A DNA stretch of 64,000 bases from Rhizobium sp. WYJ-E13. Its GTDB lineage: Bacteria > Pseudomonadota > Alphaproteobacteria > Rhizobiales > Rhizobiaceae. The notes below the pieces were generated by a model that saw only the letters and a program-made list of their open reading frames with translations, made no database searches and was not told where the DNA came from. The translations under genes and the position numbers were made by a program. Positions 26,204 to 35,032 of this stretch are shown in pieces (positions within the stretch are counted from its first letter, which is position 1; each line of letters opens with the position of its first letter). The stretch spans positions 682,001 to 746,000 of the forward strand of contig NZ_CP076854.1 of NCBI RefSeq assembly GCF_018987265.1, written 5' to 3'.

Positions 26204-28507
26204 ATGAGCGACGAACGTCCTGATGGTGTTGAGGAATACGGGCGTCCCGCAGGGGGATGGGACGCGCTGAAGGCGGTGGCGGAGACGCTGAAGCATCAGC
26301 AGATCGTCGCGCAGGGCAGCGCCACCCTGCTCAAGGCAAACCAGCCGGAAGGTTTTGATTGCCCGGGCTGCGCCTGGCCCGATCCCAAGCACACATCCTC
26401 GTTTGAATTTTGCGAAAACGGCGCAAAGGCGATCACCTGGGAATCGACCGCTCGTCGCGTCCCGCCGGAATTCTTTGCCGAGCATACCGTCTCCGAACTT
26501 TGGGAATGGATCGATCACAAGCTCGAGGATCAGGGGCGCCTGACGCATCCGCTGAAATACAACTGCCTCACCGACAAATATGAGGCCATCGACTGGGACG
26601 ACGCTTTCAGCCTGATCGGCGCTGAGCTCAACAAGCTCGCAAGCCCGGATGAGGCCGAATTTTACACATCCGGCCGTGCTTCAAACGAGGCGGCTTTTCT
26701 TTATCAGCTTTTCGTGCGCGCCTATGGCACCAATAATTTCCCCGATTGTTCGAACATGTGCCACGAAGCGACCAGCGTCGGCCTGCCGTTGTCTCTTGGC
26801 GTCGGCAAGGGCACGGTGACGCTTGAGGATTTCGACCATGCCGATGCCATTTTCAGCTTCGGCCACAATCCCGGAACAAACCATCCGCGCATGATGACGA
26901 CGCTGCACGAGGCATCGCGCCGCGGCGTTCCGATCATCGTCTTCAATCCGCTGAAGGAGCGGGCGCTGGAGCGTTTCGCCGCGCCGCAGAACCCGGTGGA
27001 GATGGTGACCTTCTCCTCGACGCCGATCGCATCAGCCTATCACCAGCTCCGCACTGGCGGTGATCTCGCCGCCCTCAAGGGTCTCATGAAGCTGATCTTC
27101 GAGCGTGACGAGGCTGATATCGCTGCTGGCGGCGAGGGGGTTCTCGACCGGGCCTTCATTGCCGAGCATACCGCCGGTATCGAGGATCTGAAGGCTGATC
27201 TCGCCAATACCAGCTGGAGCGATATTCTCAGCGTCTCCGGCCTGACAATGGAAGCGCTGGCGAGCGCCGTCGATGTCTACCTCAATGCCCGAAACGTCAT
27301 CCTCTGCTACGGCATGGGCATTACCCAGCATGCCAACGGTACGGCCAATGTTCAGCAGCTTGCCAATTTCCTGATGCTGCGCGGCAATGTCGGCCGCCCC
27401 GGCGCCGGTCTCTGCCCTCTGCGTGGTCACTCCAACGTTCAGGGCGACAGAACCGTCGGCATCACCGAAATTCCAAACAAGGCGTTGATCGACGGCATGG
27501 AGCGCGCCTTCGGCTTCCGTCCTTCTGCAGAGAAGGGCCATAATGCGGTCGAGTCCATCGAAGCGATTGCAGCCGGCCGGTCCAAGGCGCTGGTCTGCCT
27601 CGGCGGGAATCTGGCCGTTGCCATGTCCGATCCGGATGTCACTTTCGAAGCGATGCGCAAGCTCGATCTTGCCGTCCATATTGCGACCAAGCTCAATCGC
27701 TCACATCTGCTGACGGCAAAGACCTCGATCATTCTTCCCTGCCTCGGAAGAACTGACCTCGACACCCAGGCATCAGGCCCGCAGGCGGTGACGGTGGAGG
27801 ATTCCATGTCGATGGTGCATGCATCGCGCGGCTTCCTGAAGCCGCCGAGCGAATTGCTGAAGTCCGAGCCTGCCATCATCGCAGGTATAGCGATGGCGAC
27901 GCTGGGTACAAAATATGGCATCGACTGGACGGGGCTGATCGCCAATTACGACCGCATCCGCGACAAGATCGAAGTGGTCTTCCCCGATTTTCGCGAATTC
28001 AACAGCCGTGTTCGCGTTCGCGGCGGTTTCCGGCTCGATGTTCCGGCTTCTTACCGCGTCTGGAGGACGGCCAGCGGAAAGGCAAACTTCCTCGTCGCCC
28101 CCGGCCTCGATGAAGATCCCCGCTTGAAGGACCCTACGACGCTCGTGCTGACGACGCTGCGAAGCCACGATCAGTATAACACGACCGTTTATGGTCTCGA
28201 CGATCGCTATCGCGGTATCTTCGGCCGCCGTGACGTCATCTTCATGAACAGTCAGGATCTTGCTGAACGAGGCCTGCGCGATGGAGACCGGATCGATATC
28301 CGTTCAGCCACCGGCAACGGCGGCGGGAAAACCGTCATCGGTTTCACGGCTGTCGAGTATAGTATCCCCGTCGGTTCGGTGGCGGGCTATTATCCGGAAA
28401 TGAATGCGGTGATCGCGCTCGGTCACTACGATCGCAAGTCAGGCACACCCAGCTACAAAGGCGTTCCCGTCACGATCGCTAAGAGCAAGGTTCAGGCTGC
28501 GGCTTAG
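26204..28507 (+). CDS. FdhF/YdeP-family molybdopterin oxidoreductase
   Basis: The product is 767 residues. The N-terminal FDCPGCAWPDP and FEFCENGAKAITWE pattern is the hallmark of YdeP-type proteins, which resemble formate dehydrogenase H but lack part of the usual iron-sulfur and selenocysteine features. Molybdopterin-binding blocks follow (FYTSGRASNEAAFLYQLFVR, LRGNVGRPGAGLCPLRGHSN) and a C-terminal dinucleotide-binding domain (LVLTTLRSHDQYNTTVYGLD). E. coli YdeP is linked to acid resistance, but the reaction is unknown. It diverges from nasT across 250 bp; its stop overlaps the stop of the convergent LacI gene. GGAG lies about 8 bases before the ATG. Confidence 0.9.
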   Translation: MSDERPDGVEEYGRPAGGWDALKAVAETLKHQQIVAQGSATLLKANQPEGFDCPGCAWPDPKHTSSFEFCENGAKAITWESTARRVPPEFFAEHTVSELWEWIDHKLEDQGRLTHPLKYNCLTDKYEAIDWDDAFSLIGAELNKLASPDEAEFYTSGRASNEAAFLYQLFVRAYGTNNFPDCSNMCHEATSVGLPLSLGVGKGTVTLEDFDHADAIFSFGHNPGTNHPRMMTTLHEASRRGVPIIVFNPLKERALERFAAPQNPVEMVTFSSTPIASAYHQLRTGGDLAALKGLMKLIFERDEADIAAGGEGVLDRAFIAEHTAGIEDLKADLANTSWSDILSVSGLTMEALASAVDVYLNARNVILCYGMGITQHANGTANVQQLANFLMLRGNVGRPGAGLCPLRGHSNVQGDRTVGITEIPNKALIDGMERAFGFRPSAEKGHNAVESIEAIAAGRSKALVCLGGNLAVAMSDPDVTFEAMRKLDLAVHIATKLNRSHLLTAKTSIILPCLGRTDLDTQASGPQAVTVEDSMSMVHASRGFLKPPSELLKSEPAIIAGIAMATLGTKYGIDWTGLIANYDRIRDKIEVVFPDFREFNSRVRVRGGFRLDVPASYRVWRTASGKANFLVAPGLDEDPRLKDPTTLVLTTLRSHDQYNTTVYGLDDRYRGIFGRRDVIFMNSQDLAERGLRDGDRIDIRSATGNGGGKTVIGFTAVEYSIPVGSVAGYYPEMNAVIALGHYDRKSGTPSYKGVPVTIAKSKVQAAA

Positions 28508-29526
28508 CCAGAAGCCGCGACGGTCACGCCCGTACTTTCGCGGGCGATGACCTCGAAGCCAAGATCGATCTGGTTCGGTGGCTGGCGGCTCGTCGAATTG
28601 AGGGCAGCCAGTACCTTTTCGGCGGAAAGCCTGCCGGTCTCGAAACGTCTCGTCATGATCGATGAGAGGGACGGTGACGCACAGGCGGAAAATTCCAGAT
28701 CATGAAAACCGATGATGGCGATATCGTCAGGCACGCGGATGCCGCGCTTGCGACATTCCTGCATGGCGCCGAGCGCCACGTTGTCGTCGGTGCAGAAGAT
28801 CGCCTCGGGGCGGTCGCCGCGTTCATGCATCAGGGCTAGGAGATCGGAGCCGAGCGCAACCGAGCTGTGCCGCGGCCGCTGGGTGACGATCTCAAGGTTC
28901 TCCAGGCCTGCTTCCTGCATCGCCAGGCGATAGCCGTCGAAGCGGGACTGGGAACGATGGTCGAGGTTGCCCGCCAGGAAGGCGATACGATGGAAGCCGC
29001 GGTCGATGAGATGCTGCGTCGCCGCCTGCCCGGCGCGGTCTTGCAGCATGCCGATATTGAGGTCGATCGGATCTGGCGACAACTCGAATGTCTCGACAAC
29101 TGGCAAGTGTGCCCGCGTCAGAAGATGATGGGAAAGCGGCGTATGATGGATGCCGGCGATGATGATTGCTTCGACGCGTTGGCCGAGCAACACTTTGATG
29201 GCGTTTTCCTCTTCCAGCTCGGAATACCGGCTGTTGACGACGACGACCTGAAAGCCCGCCCCGACAAGCACATCGTGCAGTGCGAAGAGATATTCGGCAA
29301 AGATGACATTGTAGAGGGTCGGGACGATGACGCCGATCGCATGCGTACGCGAAGAGGCGAGGCGGCTGGCCGCGATGTTCGGCACATAGCCGAGTTCCTG
29401 GACGGCAGCATTGACGCGCCGCCGCAGCGCCTCCGAGACCGCATCGGGCTTGCGAAGTACGCGTGAAACTGTGATCGGGCTGACGCCGGCCAGATTTGCC
29501 ACGTCATCCAAGGTTATTCTTCGCAT
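28504..29526 (-). CDS. LacI-family regulator of the adjacent ribose-type transporter
   Basis: The protein has 340 residues with an N-terminal HTH (ITLDDVANLAGVSPITVSRV), the hinge ASRLASSRTHAIGV, and a sugar-sensing domain to the C-terminus. It diverges from the binding-protein gene at 29762. The shared 235-bp region has two operators centred on GACAGCGC (29610-29648), which this protein most likely binds to repress both itself and the transporter. The stop codon overlaps the YdeP-gene stop on the other strand. The inducer is unknown. Confidence 0.92.
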   Translation of the reverse strand: MRRITLDDVANLAGVSPITVSRVLRKPDAVSEALRRRVNAAVQELGYVPNIAASRLASSRTHAIGVIVPTLYNVIFAEYLFALHDVLVGAGFQVVVVNSRYSELEEENAIKVLLGQRVEAIIIAGIHHTPLSHHLLTRAHLPVVETFELSPDPIDLNIGMLQDRAGQAATQHLIDRGFHRIAFLAGNLDHRSQSRFDGYRLAMQEAGLENLEIVTQRPRHSSVALGSDLLALMHERGDRPEAIFCTDDNVALGAMQECRKRGIRVPDDIAIIGFHDLEFSACASPSLSSIMTRRFETGRLSAEKVLAALNSTSRQPPNQIDLGFEVIARESTGVTVAASG

Positions 29527-29609
29527 TGCCGTCTCACTCCATACAGCAAAGTCGTGCCGATCCGTAATTTATCTCGCAATTGCGAAATATTTCTTCTCGG
29601 TACTTATAG

Positions 29610-29625
29610 TTGACAGCGCTAGCAA
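29610..29625. promoter_or_regulatory. LacI-type operator 1 (imperfect)
   Basis: TTGACAGCGCTAGCAA is an imperfect palindrome about the central GC and matches operator 2 in its left half and centre. It follows directly on a TATAGT box (29605-29610). Confidence 0.7.
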
Positions 29626-29632
29626 ATCCGAT

Positions 29633-29648
29633 TTGACAGCGCTGTCAA
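29633..29648. promoter_or_regulatory. LacI-type operator 2 (perfect 16-bp palindrome)
   Basis: TTGACAGCGCTGTCAA is a perfect palindrome, 23 bp centre to centre from operator 1. It lies 114 bp before the binding-protein ATG, in the divergent regulator/transporter region. Confidence 0.85.
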
Positions 29649-29761
29649 CTATGTTAGGCTCAAATTGTACCGGAAAAGGATGGGATGGAGCCTTCCGGGA
29701 TCAGTATGCCAATCAGAATTTATGGAGGGGCGGCCTGGTCCGCCTGAGGAGGAGACATTCA

Positions 29762-30901
29762 ATGCTCAAGGTGAAGAAAGCGAAGATGGCCGGTATCGCC
29801 GCGTTTTCCGCGTCGGCGTTTGCTCTGCTCTGCAGCACAGCCATGGCGGAACCGAAGGTGGTATCCGGCCCCGCCGCCGATCCGAACTGCATGGTTCCAT
29901 GGTCGGCCGAGACCCAGTTCCTGCAATATCCGAAGAAGGATGGTCCTTACCGCATCGCGCTTGCCAATGGCTATATTGCTAATACCTGGCGCATCCAGAT
30001 GGTGCAGACGGCAAAGGCCTATGCCGCCCAGCCGGATGTCGCCGCCAAGCTGAAAGAATTCAAGGTCGTGTCGACTGGCGAGGACGTTCCGGCCCAGATT
30101 TCGGCGATCAACAATTTCATCGATGCCGGCTATGATGCCATCGTCGTCAACGCTCAGAACCCGACAGCCTTCGGACCGGTCATCAAGCGCGCCAAGGAAG
30201 CCGGCGTCGTTCTCGTCGCCTTCGACAATATCCTCGACACCAAGGATGCGATCAACGTCAATGTCGATCAGAAAGGCTTGGGCGTCATCTGGGCCAACTG
30301 GCTGGTGAAGCACCTGCCGCAGGGCGGCAAGATCCTGGAAGTGCGCGGCGTCGCCGGCACCTCCGTCGATACCGATCGCCATAACGGTATTCATGAGGCT
30401 CTGGATGCTTCCGGCAAGAAATTCACCGTCACTGAAGTCGTTGGCAAGTGGGATGATGGTGTAGCGCAGAAGGCAGCGGCCGATGCGATTGCCACCAATG
30501 GCCCGTTCGATGGCATTACCGCGCAGGGCGGTGACACCGGCGTCGTGCAGGCGATGATCGACGCGAAGCACCCCTTCGTGCCGTTCGGCGGTGAGACGGA
30601 GAACGGCTTCCGCAAATTCTGCGCCGCCCATGCGGCCGATGGCCTGAAATGCTCTTCAGCGGGTACCGGCCCGGCGCAGGTTGCGGTTGCCATCAAGACT
30701 GCCATCGCGGCTCTCGAAGGTCAGGTCGTTCCTCAGGCCGTCAAGCTGCCGACGGCACTCGTTTCCGATCCTGATTTCAAGGAAGGCGAGGACTACTATC
30801 CCAAGGAATCCGACAACTTTTTCGTCGGCAATTCCTTCCCGACCTGCGGCATCAACTTCTCCGCACAGGAAATCATGGGACAGACCAAGGAAAACCAGTA
30901 G
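29762..30901 (+). CDS. Sugar-binding protein of a ribose-type ABC importer
   Basis: The protein has 379 residues and a Sec signal (KMAGIAAFSASAFALLCSTA, cleavage after AMA). The mature part is a type-I periplasmic binding protein: YRIALANGYIANTWRIQMVQ, then AISAINNFIDAGYDAIVVNA and the hinge-side QGGDTGVVQAMIDAKHPFVP. It is longer than plain ribose-binding proteins (about 300) because of an N-terminal insert with PNCMVPWSAETQ. ATG at 29762 follows GGAGGAG at 8 bases. It is the first gene of 29762-34490, and the ligand is not known. Confidence 0.92.
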   Translation: MLKVKKAKMAGIAAFSASAFALLCSTAMAEPKVVSGPAADPNCMVPWSAETQFLQYPKKDGPYRIALANGYIANTWRIQMVQTAKAYAAQPDVAAKLKEFKVVSTGEDVPAQISAINNFIDAGYDAIVVNAQNPTAFGPVIKRAKEAGVVLVAFDNILDTKDAINVNVDQKGLGVIWANWLVKHLPQGGKILEVRGVAGTSVDTDRHNGIHEALDASGKKFTVTEVVGKWDDGVAQKAAADAIATNGPFDGITAQGGDTGVVQAMIDAKHPFVPFGGETENGFRKFCAAHAADGLKCSSAGTGPAQVAVAIKTAIAALEGQVVPQAVKLPTALVSDPDFKEGEDYYPKESDNFFVGNSFPTCGINFSAQEIMGQTKENQ

Positions 30902-30919
30902 ACGCCACCATCCGGACCT

Positions 30920-30945
30920 GACTGCGGGCGTTCGCGCCCGCAGTC
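30920..30945 (+). terminator. Strong hairpin with TTCG loop after the binding-protein gene
   Basis: A perfect 11-bp stem GACTGCGGGCG / CGCCCGCAGTC closes a TTCG tetraloop 18 bp after the stop codon. There is no T-tract and the operon continues 34 bp later, so an mRNA-stabilising or partial-attenuation role is likelier than full termination. Confidence 0.75.
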
Positions 30946-30979
30946 TCGACCTCGACGCGACCGAATGGAGGCTGGCTGC

Positions 30980-32518
30980 ATGATCCTTTCCGAACCGCTT
31001 CTGCGCCTGGAAGGCATATCGAAACGTTATGGCGGCGCGATAGCGCTGAAGGAGGCCAGTATCGCGATCCGGCCGGGCGCGATCCATGCCGTGCTTGGCG
31101 AAAACGGCGCCGGCAAATCGACCCTCATCAAGATCATGGCAGGGGTGGTTGCGCCGGACGAGGGACGCATGCTGCTCGATGGGAACGAGGTTTCCTTCGC
31201 CTCGCCGGCAGCCGCCAATGCCGCCGGTATCGTCTGTGTTTTCCAGGAGCTGTCTCTCATTCCCGATCTTTCGGTGGCCGACAACATCGTCATCAGCAAT
31301 CCGCCACTTCGTTTCGGCATGATCGATCGTAAAAGACAGCGCCAGATTGCAGTGGCGGCACTTGCCCGCGCTGGAGCCGCCGATATCCATCCGTCGTCGC
31401 TCGTCAAGGACCTGCCCCTTTCCCGCCGGCAGATGGTGGAGATCGCCAAGGCGCTTGCCCGCAAGCCGCGGCTGATGATCCTCGACGAGGCGACCTCGGC
31501 GCTCACTCAATCGGATGTCGAGAAGGTTTTCGGGGTGCTGAAACAGCTGCGTGCCGAGGGCATGGCGCTGATCTATATTTCCCATCGCATGCATGAGATT
31601 GCGCAACTGGCCGATGACTGCACGGTTTTCCGAAATGGCCGCAGCATCGAATCCTATCCCGCCGGTACCAAGACCGATCAGCAGGTCGTGGAGCTGATGA
31701 TCGGACGCGAATATACCCATGTCTTTCCACCCAAGCCGCTGCGATCGAAGGCAGACGCGCCGGTTCTGTCCTGCCGGGACCTCTCCTGGGGAGACCGGCT
31801 TTCCGGAATCGACTTCGATGTCCGGCCTGGTGAAATCATCGGTTTCGGTGGGCTGGATGGGCAGGGGCAGCGCGAATTGCTGCTGGCGCTTTTCGGCGTG
31901 CTGCGTGACCTGAAGGGCGAAGTCGCAGTCGATGGCCGGCCGGTAAGGTTGAAGAGCCCCGGTGCGGCAAAATCCGGCGATATCTCCATGGCGTTGATCC
32001 CGGAGGACCGGAAGACCGAGGGGTTGATGCTGCCGATGACGGTGCGGGAGAACCTGTCGATCGCCGCGCTCGACCGCGTTTCGCGCAATGGCGTGATCGA
32101 CCGGGCAGCAGAGCTTCGGGAGATCGACGAGCTGTTGAAGCTTCTGGCCATCAAGGCGGCAACGATCGACATGCCGGTGGCTTCGCTGTCCGGCGGCAAC
32201 CAGCAGAAAGTCGTGATCGCCAAATGGCTGATGAACCGCCCACGCATCATTCTGCTCAACGACCCGACCCGCGGCATCGATGTCGGTACCAAGCAGGAGA
32301 TCTACGCTTTGCTGCGCAAGCTTGCCGACGCGGGTGCGGCCATCATCTTCTATTCGACCGACTATGACGAATTGGTCGGCTGCTGTGACCGTGTGCTTGT
32401 CATGTACGACGGCAGCATCATCCGCGTCCTCGAGGGAGACGAGATCAACGAGCATGAGCTGGTCAGCGCCGCCCTCAACATCGGCGCTGGTGAAGTGCAG
32501 CAAAGGATAGCCCAATGA
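30980..32518 (+). CDS. Ribose-type ABC transporter ATPase (two NBDs)
   Basis: This 512-residue protein has two ATPase halves, as in RbsA/MglA. NBD1 has Walker A GENGAGKST near residue 41 and Walker B LMILDEATSAL, with a degenerate signature LSRRQMVEIAKAL. NBD2 has a degenerate Walker A (GLDGQGQRE), a good signature LSGGNQQKVVIAKW, and LLNDPTRGIDVG where relatives have LLDEPTRG, so the Walker B Asp is Asn and the catalytic Glu is Asp. That half is the non-hydrolysing site in this family, so function may be kept. ATG at 30980 (GGAGG upstream) is preferred to 30965. It overlaps the next gene as ATGA. Confidence 0.92.
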   Translation: MILSEPLLRLEGISKRYGGAIALKEASIAIRPGAIHAVLGENGAGKSTLIKIMAGVVAPDEGRMLLDGNEVSFASPAAANAAGIVCVFQELSLIPDLSVADNIVISNPPLRFGMIDRKRQRQIAVAALARAGAADIHPSSLVKDLPLSRRQMVEIAKALARKPRLMILDEATSALTQSDVEKVFGVLKQLRAEGMALIYISHRMHEIAQLADDCTVFRNGRSIESYPAGTKTDQQVVELMIGREYTHVFPPKPLRSKADAPVLSCRDLSWGDRLSGIDFDVRPGEIIGFGGLDGQGQRELLLALFGVLRDLKGEVAVDGRPVRLKSPGAAKSGDISMALIPEDRKTEGLMLPMTVRENLSIAALDRVSRNGVIDRAAELREIDELLKLLAIKAATIDMPVASLSGGNQQKVVIAKWLMNRPRIILLNDPTRGIDVGTKQEIYALLRKLADAGAAIIFYSTDYDELVGCCDRVLVMYDGSIIRVLEGDEINEHELVSAALNIGAGEVQQRIAQ

Positions 32519-33510
32519 GCAGGCAGGCGACCGGTGAATGGCGTTACTGGTACGTTCAGCAGAAGGGCACGCTCTTTGCGGCGCTTCTCTTCATCTTGAT
32601 GTTCATTCTCTATGTCTCGAACCATCCGGCCGGCTTCACGCCCAATGTGGTGCAGACGGCCGCCAACAAGGCGACGTTGCTCGCTTTCGTGGCGATGGCG
32701 CAGTGTTTCGTGGTCATTACCTCAGGCATCGATCTGTCGGTCGGCATGATCCTCGTCCTGTGCAATTGCCTCGCCTCATGGCTTGTGGTCGGCACGCCGC
32801 TGCAGACCGGGCTTGGCATAATTGCCGTGTTGCTGACGGGGCTCGCCTGCGGTCTGCTGAACGGGCTCGTCATCATCTTCGGCAGGTTGCAGCCGATCGT
32901 CACCACGATTGCGACCAGCGCGGTTTTCTACGGTCTGGCATTGTTGCTGAGGCCGACGCCCGGCGGCTCGGTGAATGAGGATCTCGCCGATGCTTTCACC
33001 TCGAAGCTTTTCGCTCTGATACCGACAAGCCTCGTGGTGCTCGCCCTCGTCGTCCTGGTGATCTGGGTACCCTTCAGCCGATCGGTCCTCGGCCGCACCG
33101 CCTATGCCGTCGGATCGGCAGAAAATGCCGCCTACATGTCCGCCATGCCGGTGAAGCGGGCAAAGCTTGCGGCTTACGCGCTGGCCGGCCTACTATCAGC
33201 GATCGGCGGGCTTTATCTGACTTTCTTCTCCTATACGGGCGAGGCGGCTTTTGCGAGCGGCAACGCCTATACGCTCTATTCGATCGCGGCGGTGGTGCTC
33301 GGCGGCGTTTCTCTGGCGGGCGGCAAGGGAAGCGCTGTCGGCGCCGTTTTCGGCGCGCTGGCCTTCCGCACCATCGGCGACCTTCTGTTCGTCTTCGATC
33401 TCGATCCGCTCTGGCAGCCGCTCTTCCAGGGCGTGGTGCTGATGCTGGCGGTCAGCATCGGCTGCATCGGCCTGTCGCGGGTTCGCAATCGTCTGGAGTG
33501 GTTCCAATGA
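32515..33510 (+). CDS. Ribose-type ABC transporter permease 1
   Basis: This 331-residue RbsC-like permease has about eight to ten hydrophobic segments, the first LFAALLFILMFILYVS. The family motif ITSGIDLSVGMILVLCNCLA is near residue 70, and FGRTAYAVGSAENAAYMSAM-type sequence appears near 200. It overlaps both neighbours by 4 bp (ATGA). Together with the next gene it would form a heterodimeric channel, whereas E. coli RbsC is a homodimer. Confidence 0.92.
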   Translation: MSRQATGEWRYWYVQQKGTLFAALLFILMFILYVSNHPAGFTPNVVQTAANKATLLAFVAMAQCFVVITSGIDLSVGMILVLCNCLASWLVVGTPLQTGLGIIAVLLTGLACGLLNGLVIIFGRLQPIVTTIATSAVFYGLALLLRPTPGGSVNEDLADAFTSKLFALIPTSLVVLALVVLVIWVPFSRSVLGRTAYAVGSAENAAYMSAMPVKRAKLAAYALAGLLSAIGGLYLTFFSYTGEAAFASGNAYTLYSIAAVVLGGVSLAGGKGSAVGAVFGALAFRTIGDLLFVFDLDPLWQPLFQGVVLMLAVSIGCIGLSRVRNRLEWFQ

Positions 33511-34490
33511 GTGAGGACGCTTCCGCCATGCGGCAAATTCCCTTACCCGCCCGGCTGCGCGGTATCGACCCGGCGGTAGCGATCGCCTTCGGCTGCATCA
33601 TCCTCTTGCTTCTCGGCGGCTCGCTCTATTCCTCCAATTTTCTGTCCCCGGATTACCTGCTGCAGCAGTTGAAGGTGGCCTCTTTTCTCGGCGTCATTGC
33701 AACCGGCATGATGGCGGTCATCTTGCTTGGACAGATCGACCTGTCGGTGCCCTGGGTGGTGACGACGGGGGCGATGATGGCATGCGCCGCCACCGCTTAC
33801 GGAACGACAGGCGCGGTTCTCGCAATTCCCTTCGGCATTCTCTGTGGTGCTGCAATCGGCCTCGTCAACGGCATTGCAGTCGCCTATCTGCGCATCCCCT
33901 CGATGATCATCACGCTCGCCACCAATGCGGTCGCTCAAGGTCTGATGGTGGTCTATACGGGCGGCTTCTCGCCGCAGGATTCGGCTTCCGCTGCCATGCG
34001 CTTCCTGGCAACGGGCTATACCATACCGGGGCTTCCGAACGGAGTTCTGGTGTGGCTCCTCGTCGGTCTGTTCGCCGTGTTCCTTTTGACGCGCACGACC
34101 TTCGGCCGGGCGCTCTATGCGATCGGCAACCGAGAACGCGCCGCCTACATGTCCGGCATCAATACGCGCAGGATCACCCTTCTGGCCTTCATCATTTCAG
34201 GCGGCCTTAGTGCGCTCGGCGGTGTGCTTCTTGCCGGTTATGCTTCGAAAGCCTCCCAGTCCATGGGCGACGCATACCTCCTACCCTCAATTGCCGCCGT
34301 GGTGCTCGGCGGCACGCATGTTCTTGGCGGCAAGGGCTCCTATCTCGGAACCGTTGCCGGCGTCATCCTGATCACGCTGCTGCAGTCGATCCTCTCAGTC
34401 ATGCAGATCGAAGAGGCTGGTCGCCAGCTGATCTATGGTGCTGTCATCATTGGCATGCTGCTGCTCTACGGGCGGCAGAAGGTCTCGTGA
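33507..34490 (+). CDS. Ribose-type ABC transporter permease 2
   Basis: This 327-residue RbsC-like permease contains ILLGQIDLSVPWVVTTGAMM, the counterpart of the IDLSVG motif with Pro in place of Gly. The segment TFGRALYAIGNRERAAYMSG and the GGTHVLGGKGSYLGTVAG loop follow. ATG at 33507 overlaps the preceding stop as ATGA and has GGAG 8 bases upstream. It closes this transporter operon. Confidence 0.92.
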   Translation: MSEDASAMRQIPLPARLRGIDPAVAIAFGCIILLLLGGSLYSSNFLSPDYLLQQLKVASFLGVIATGMMAVILLGQIDLSVPWVVTTGAMMACAATAYGTTGAVLAIPFGILCGAAIGLVNGIAVAYLRIPSMIITLATNAVAQGLMVVYTGGFSPQDSASAAMRFLATGYTIPGLPNGVLVWLLVGLFAVFLLTRTTFGRALYAIGNRERAAYMSGINTRRITLLAFIISGGLSALGGVLLAGYASKASQSMGDAYLLPSIAAVVLGGTHVLGGKGSYLGTVAGVILITLLQSILSVMQIEEAGRQLIYGAVIIGMLLLYGRQKVS

Positions 34491-35032
34491 CGAAACTCAG
34501 CTTTTGGCTTTGTCCAGGCGTCTGATTGCGTTGACGTTTTCAGCCGAAGGCCCGTTCGGGTAGACGCTGGAGGCAAGGCAGGTGTCGATGACCGCCTTGG
34601 CGCGTTCGGGGCCTATCGCGCCCATATTCGCTATCGACAACCTTCCTTTTGCGACGCGTAGACATAGAACCCGGCTCGCTCAGATCCGTGACCGTGATGC
34701 TGATCTTTCCGGTTGGTGAGAGGTGATGACATCCACCGGCGGTTTGCCGGTGCTGTCGGCCGCGATGCTATTTTCAGTGCGTGCTTCCATTCGGCTTTTC
34801 GATTTTCTGTCGGCCTCAATCGTGCGGCTACGTCGCCCTTGAGCCCGTCAATACGGGCTTTTTCGGTGTCGTTCCAGCTCTCAATGTGTCCTGCCATTTA
34901 TATGATCGCGCATCACTTGACATTTGTCGAATAGAAATCGAATATTGTCAGCACCGACATCGGGCGGAGGTTTTCAGGTGTCGACTGGCGCGCTGTATTG
35001 CGCTCGCCAATGCATGCGCGGAGGAGACGGAC
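34491..35032. other. Intergenic region between two transporter operons, with a gene-fragment candidate
   Basis: These 540 bp carry no intact gene I can defend. On the minus strand a short frame ending TGA at 34498 reads GRLSIANMGAIGPERAKAVI then DTCLASSVYPNGPSAEN and ends RRLDKAKS. It has gene-like codon use but no start or upstream continuation beyond a stop near 34680, so it may be the 3' relic of a lost gene. A possible sigma-70 promoter for the next operon is TTGACA (34917-34922), 17 bp, AATATT (34940-34945). A short open frame at 34631-34897 on the minus strand looks random. Confidence 0.4.
34917..34945 (+). promoter_or_regulatory. Possible sigma-70 promoter for the second ribose-type operon
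   Basis: TTGACA at 34917-34922 is a consensus -35 box, followed at 17 bp by AATATT. The box is embedded in TTGACA-tt-TGTC-g-AA, which resembles a LacI half-site pair like those at 29633. The first gene starts 88 bp downstream. Confidence 0.4.

Noticed and set aside
30656..32515. A 619-codon open frame on the minus strand opposite the first ribose-type ATPase
   Set aside because: The plus strand encodes a clear two-NBD ATPase; the antisense frame is low-complexity with no recognisable domain and is the expected shadow of high-GC codon use.
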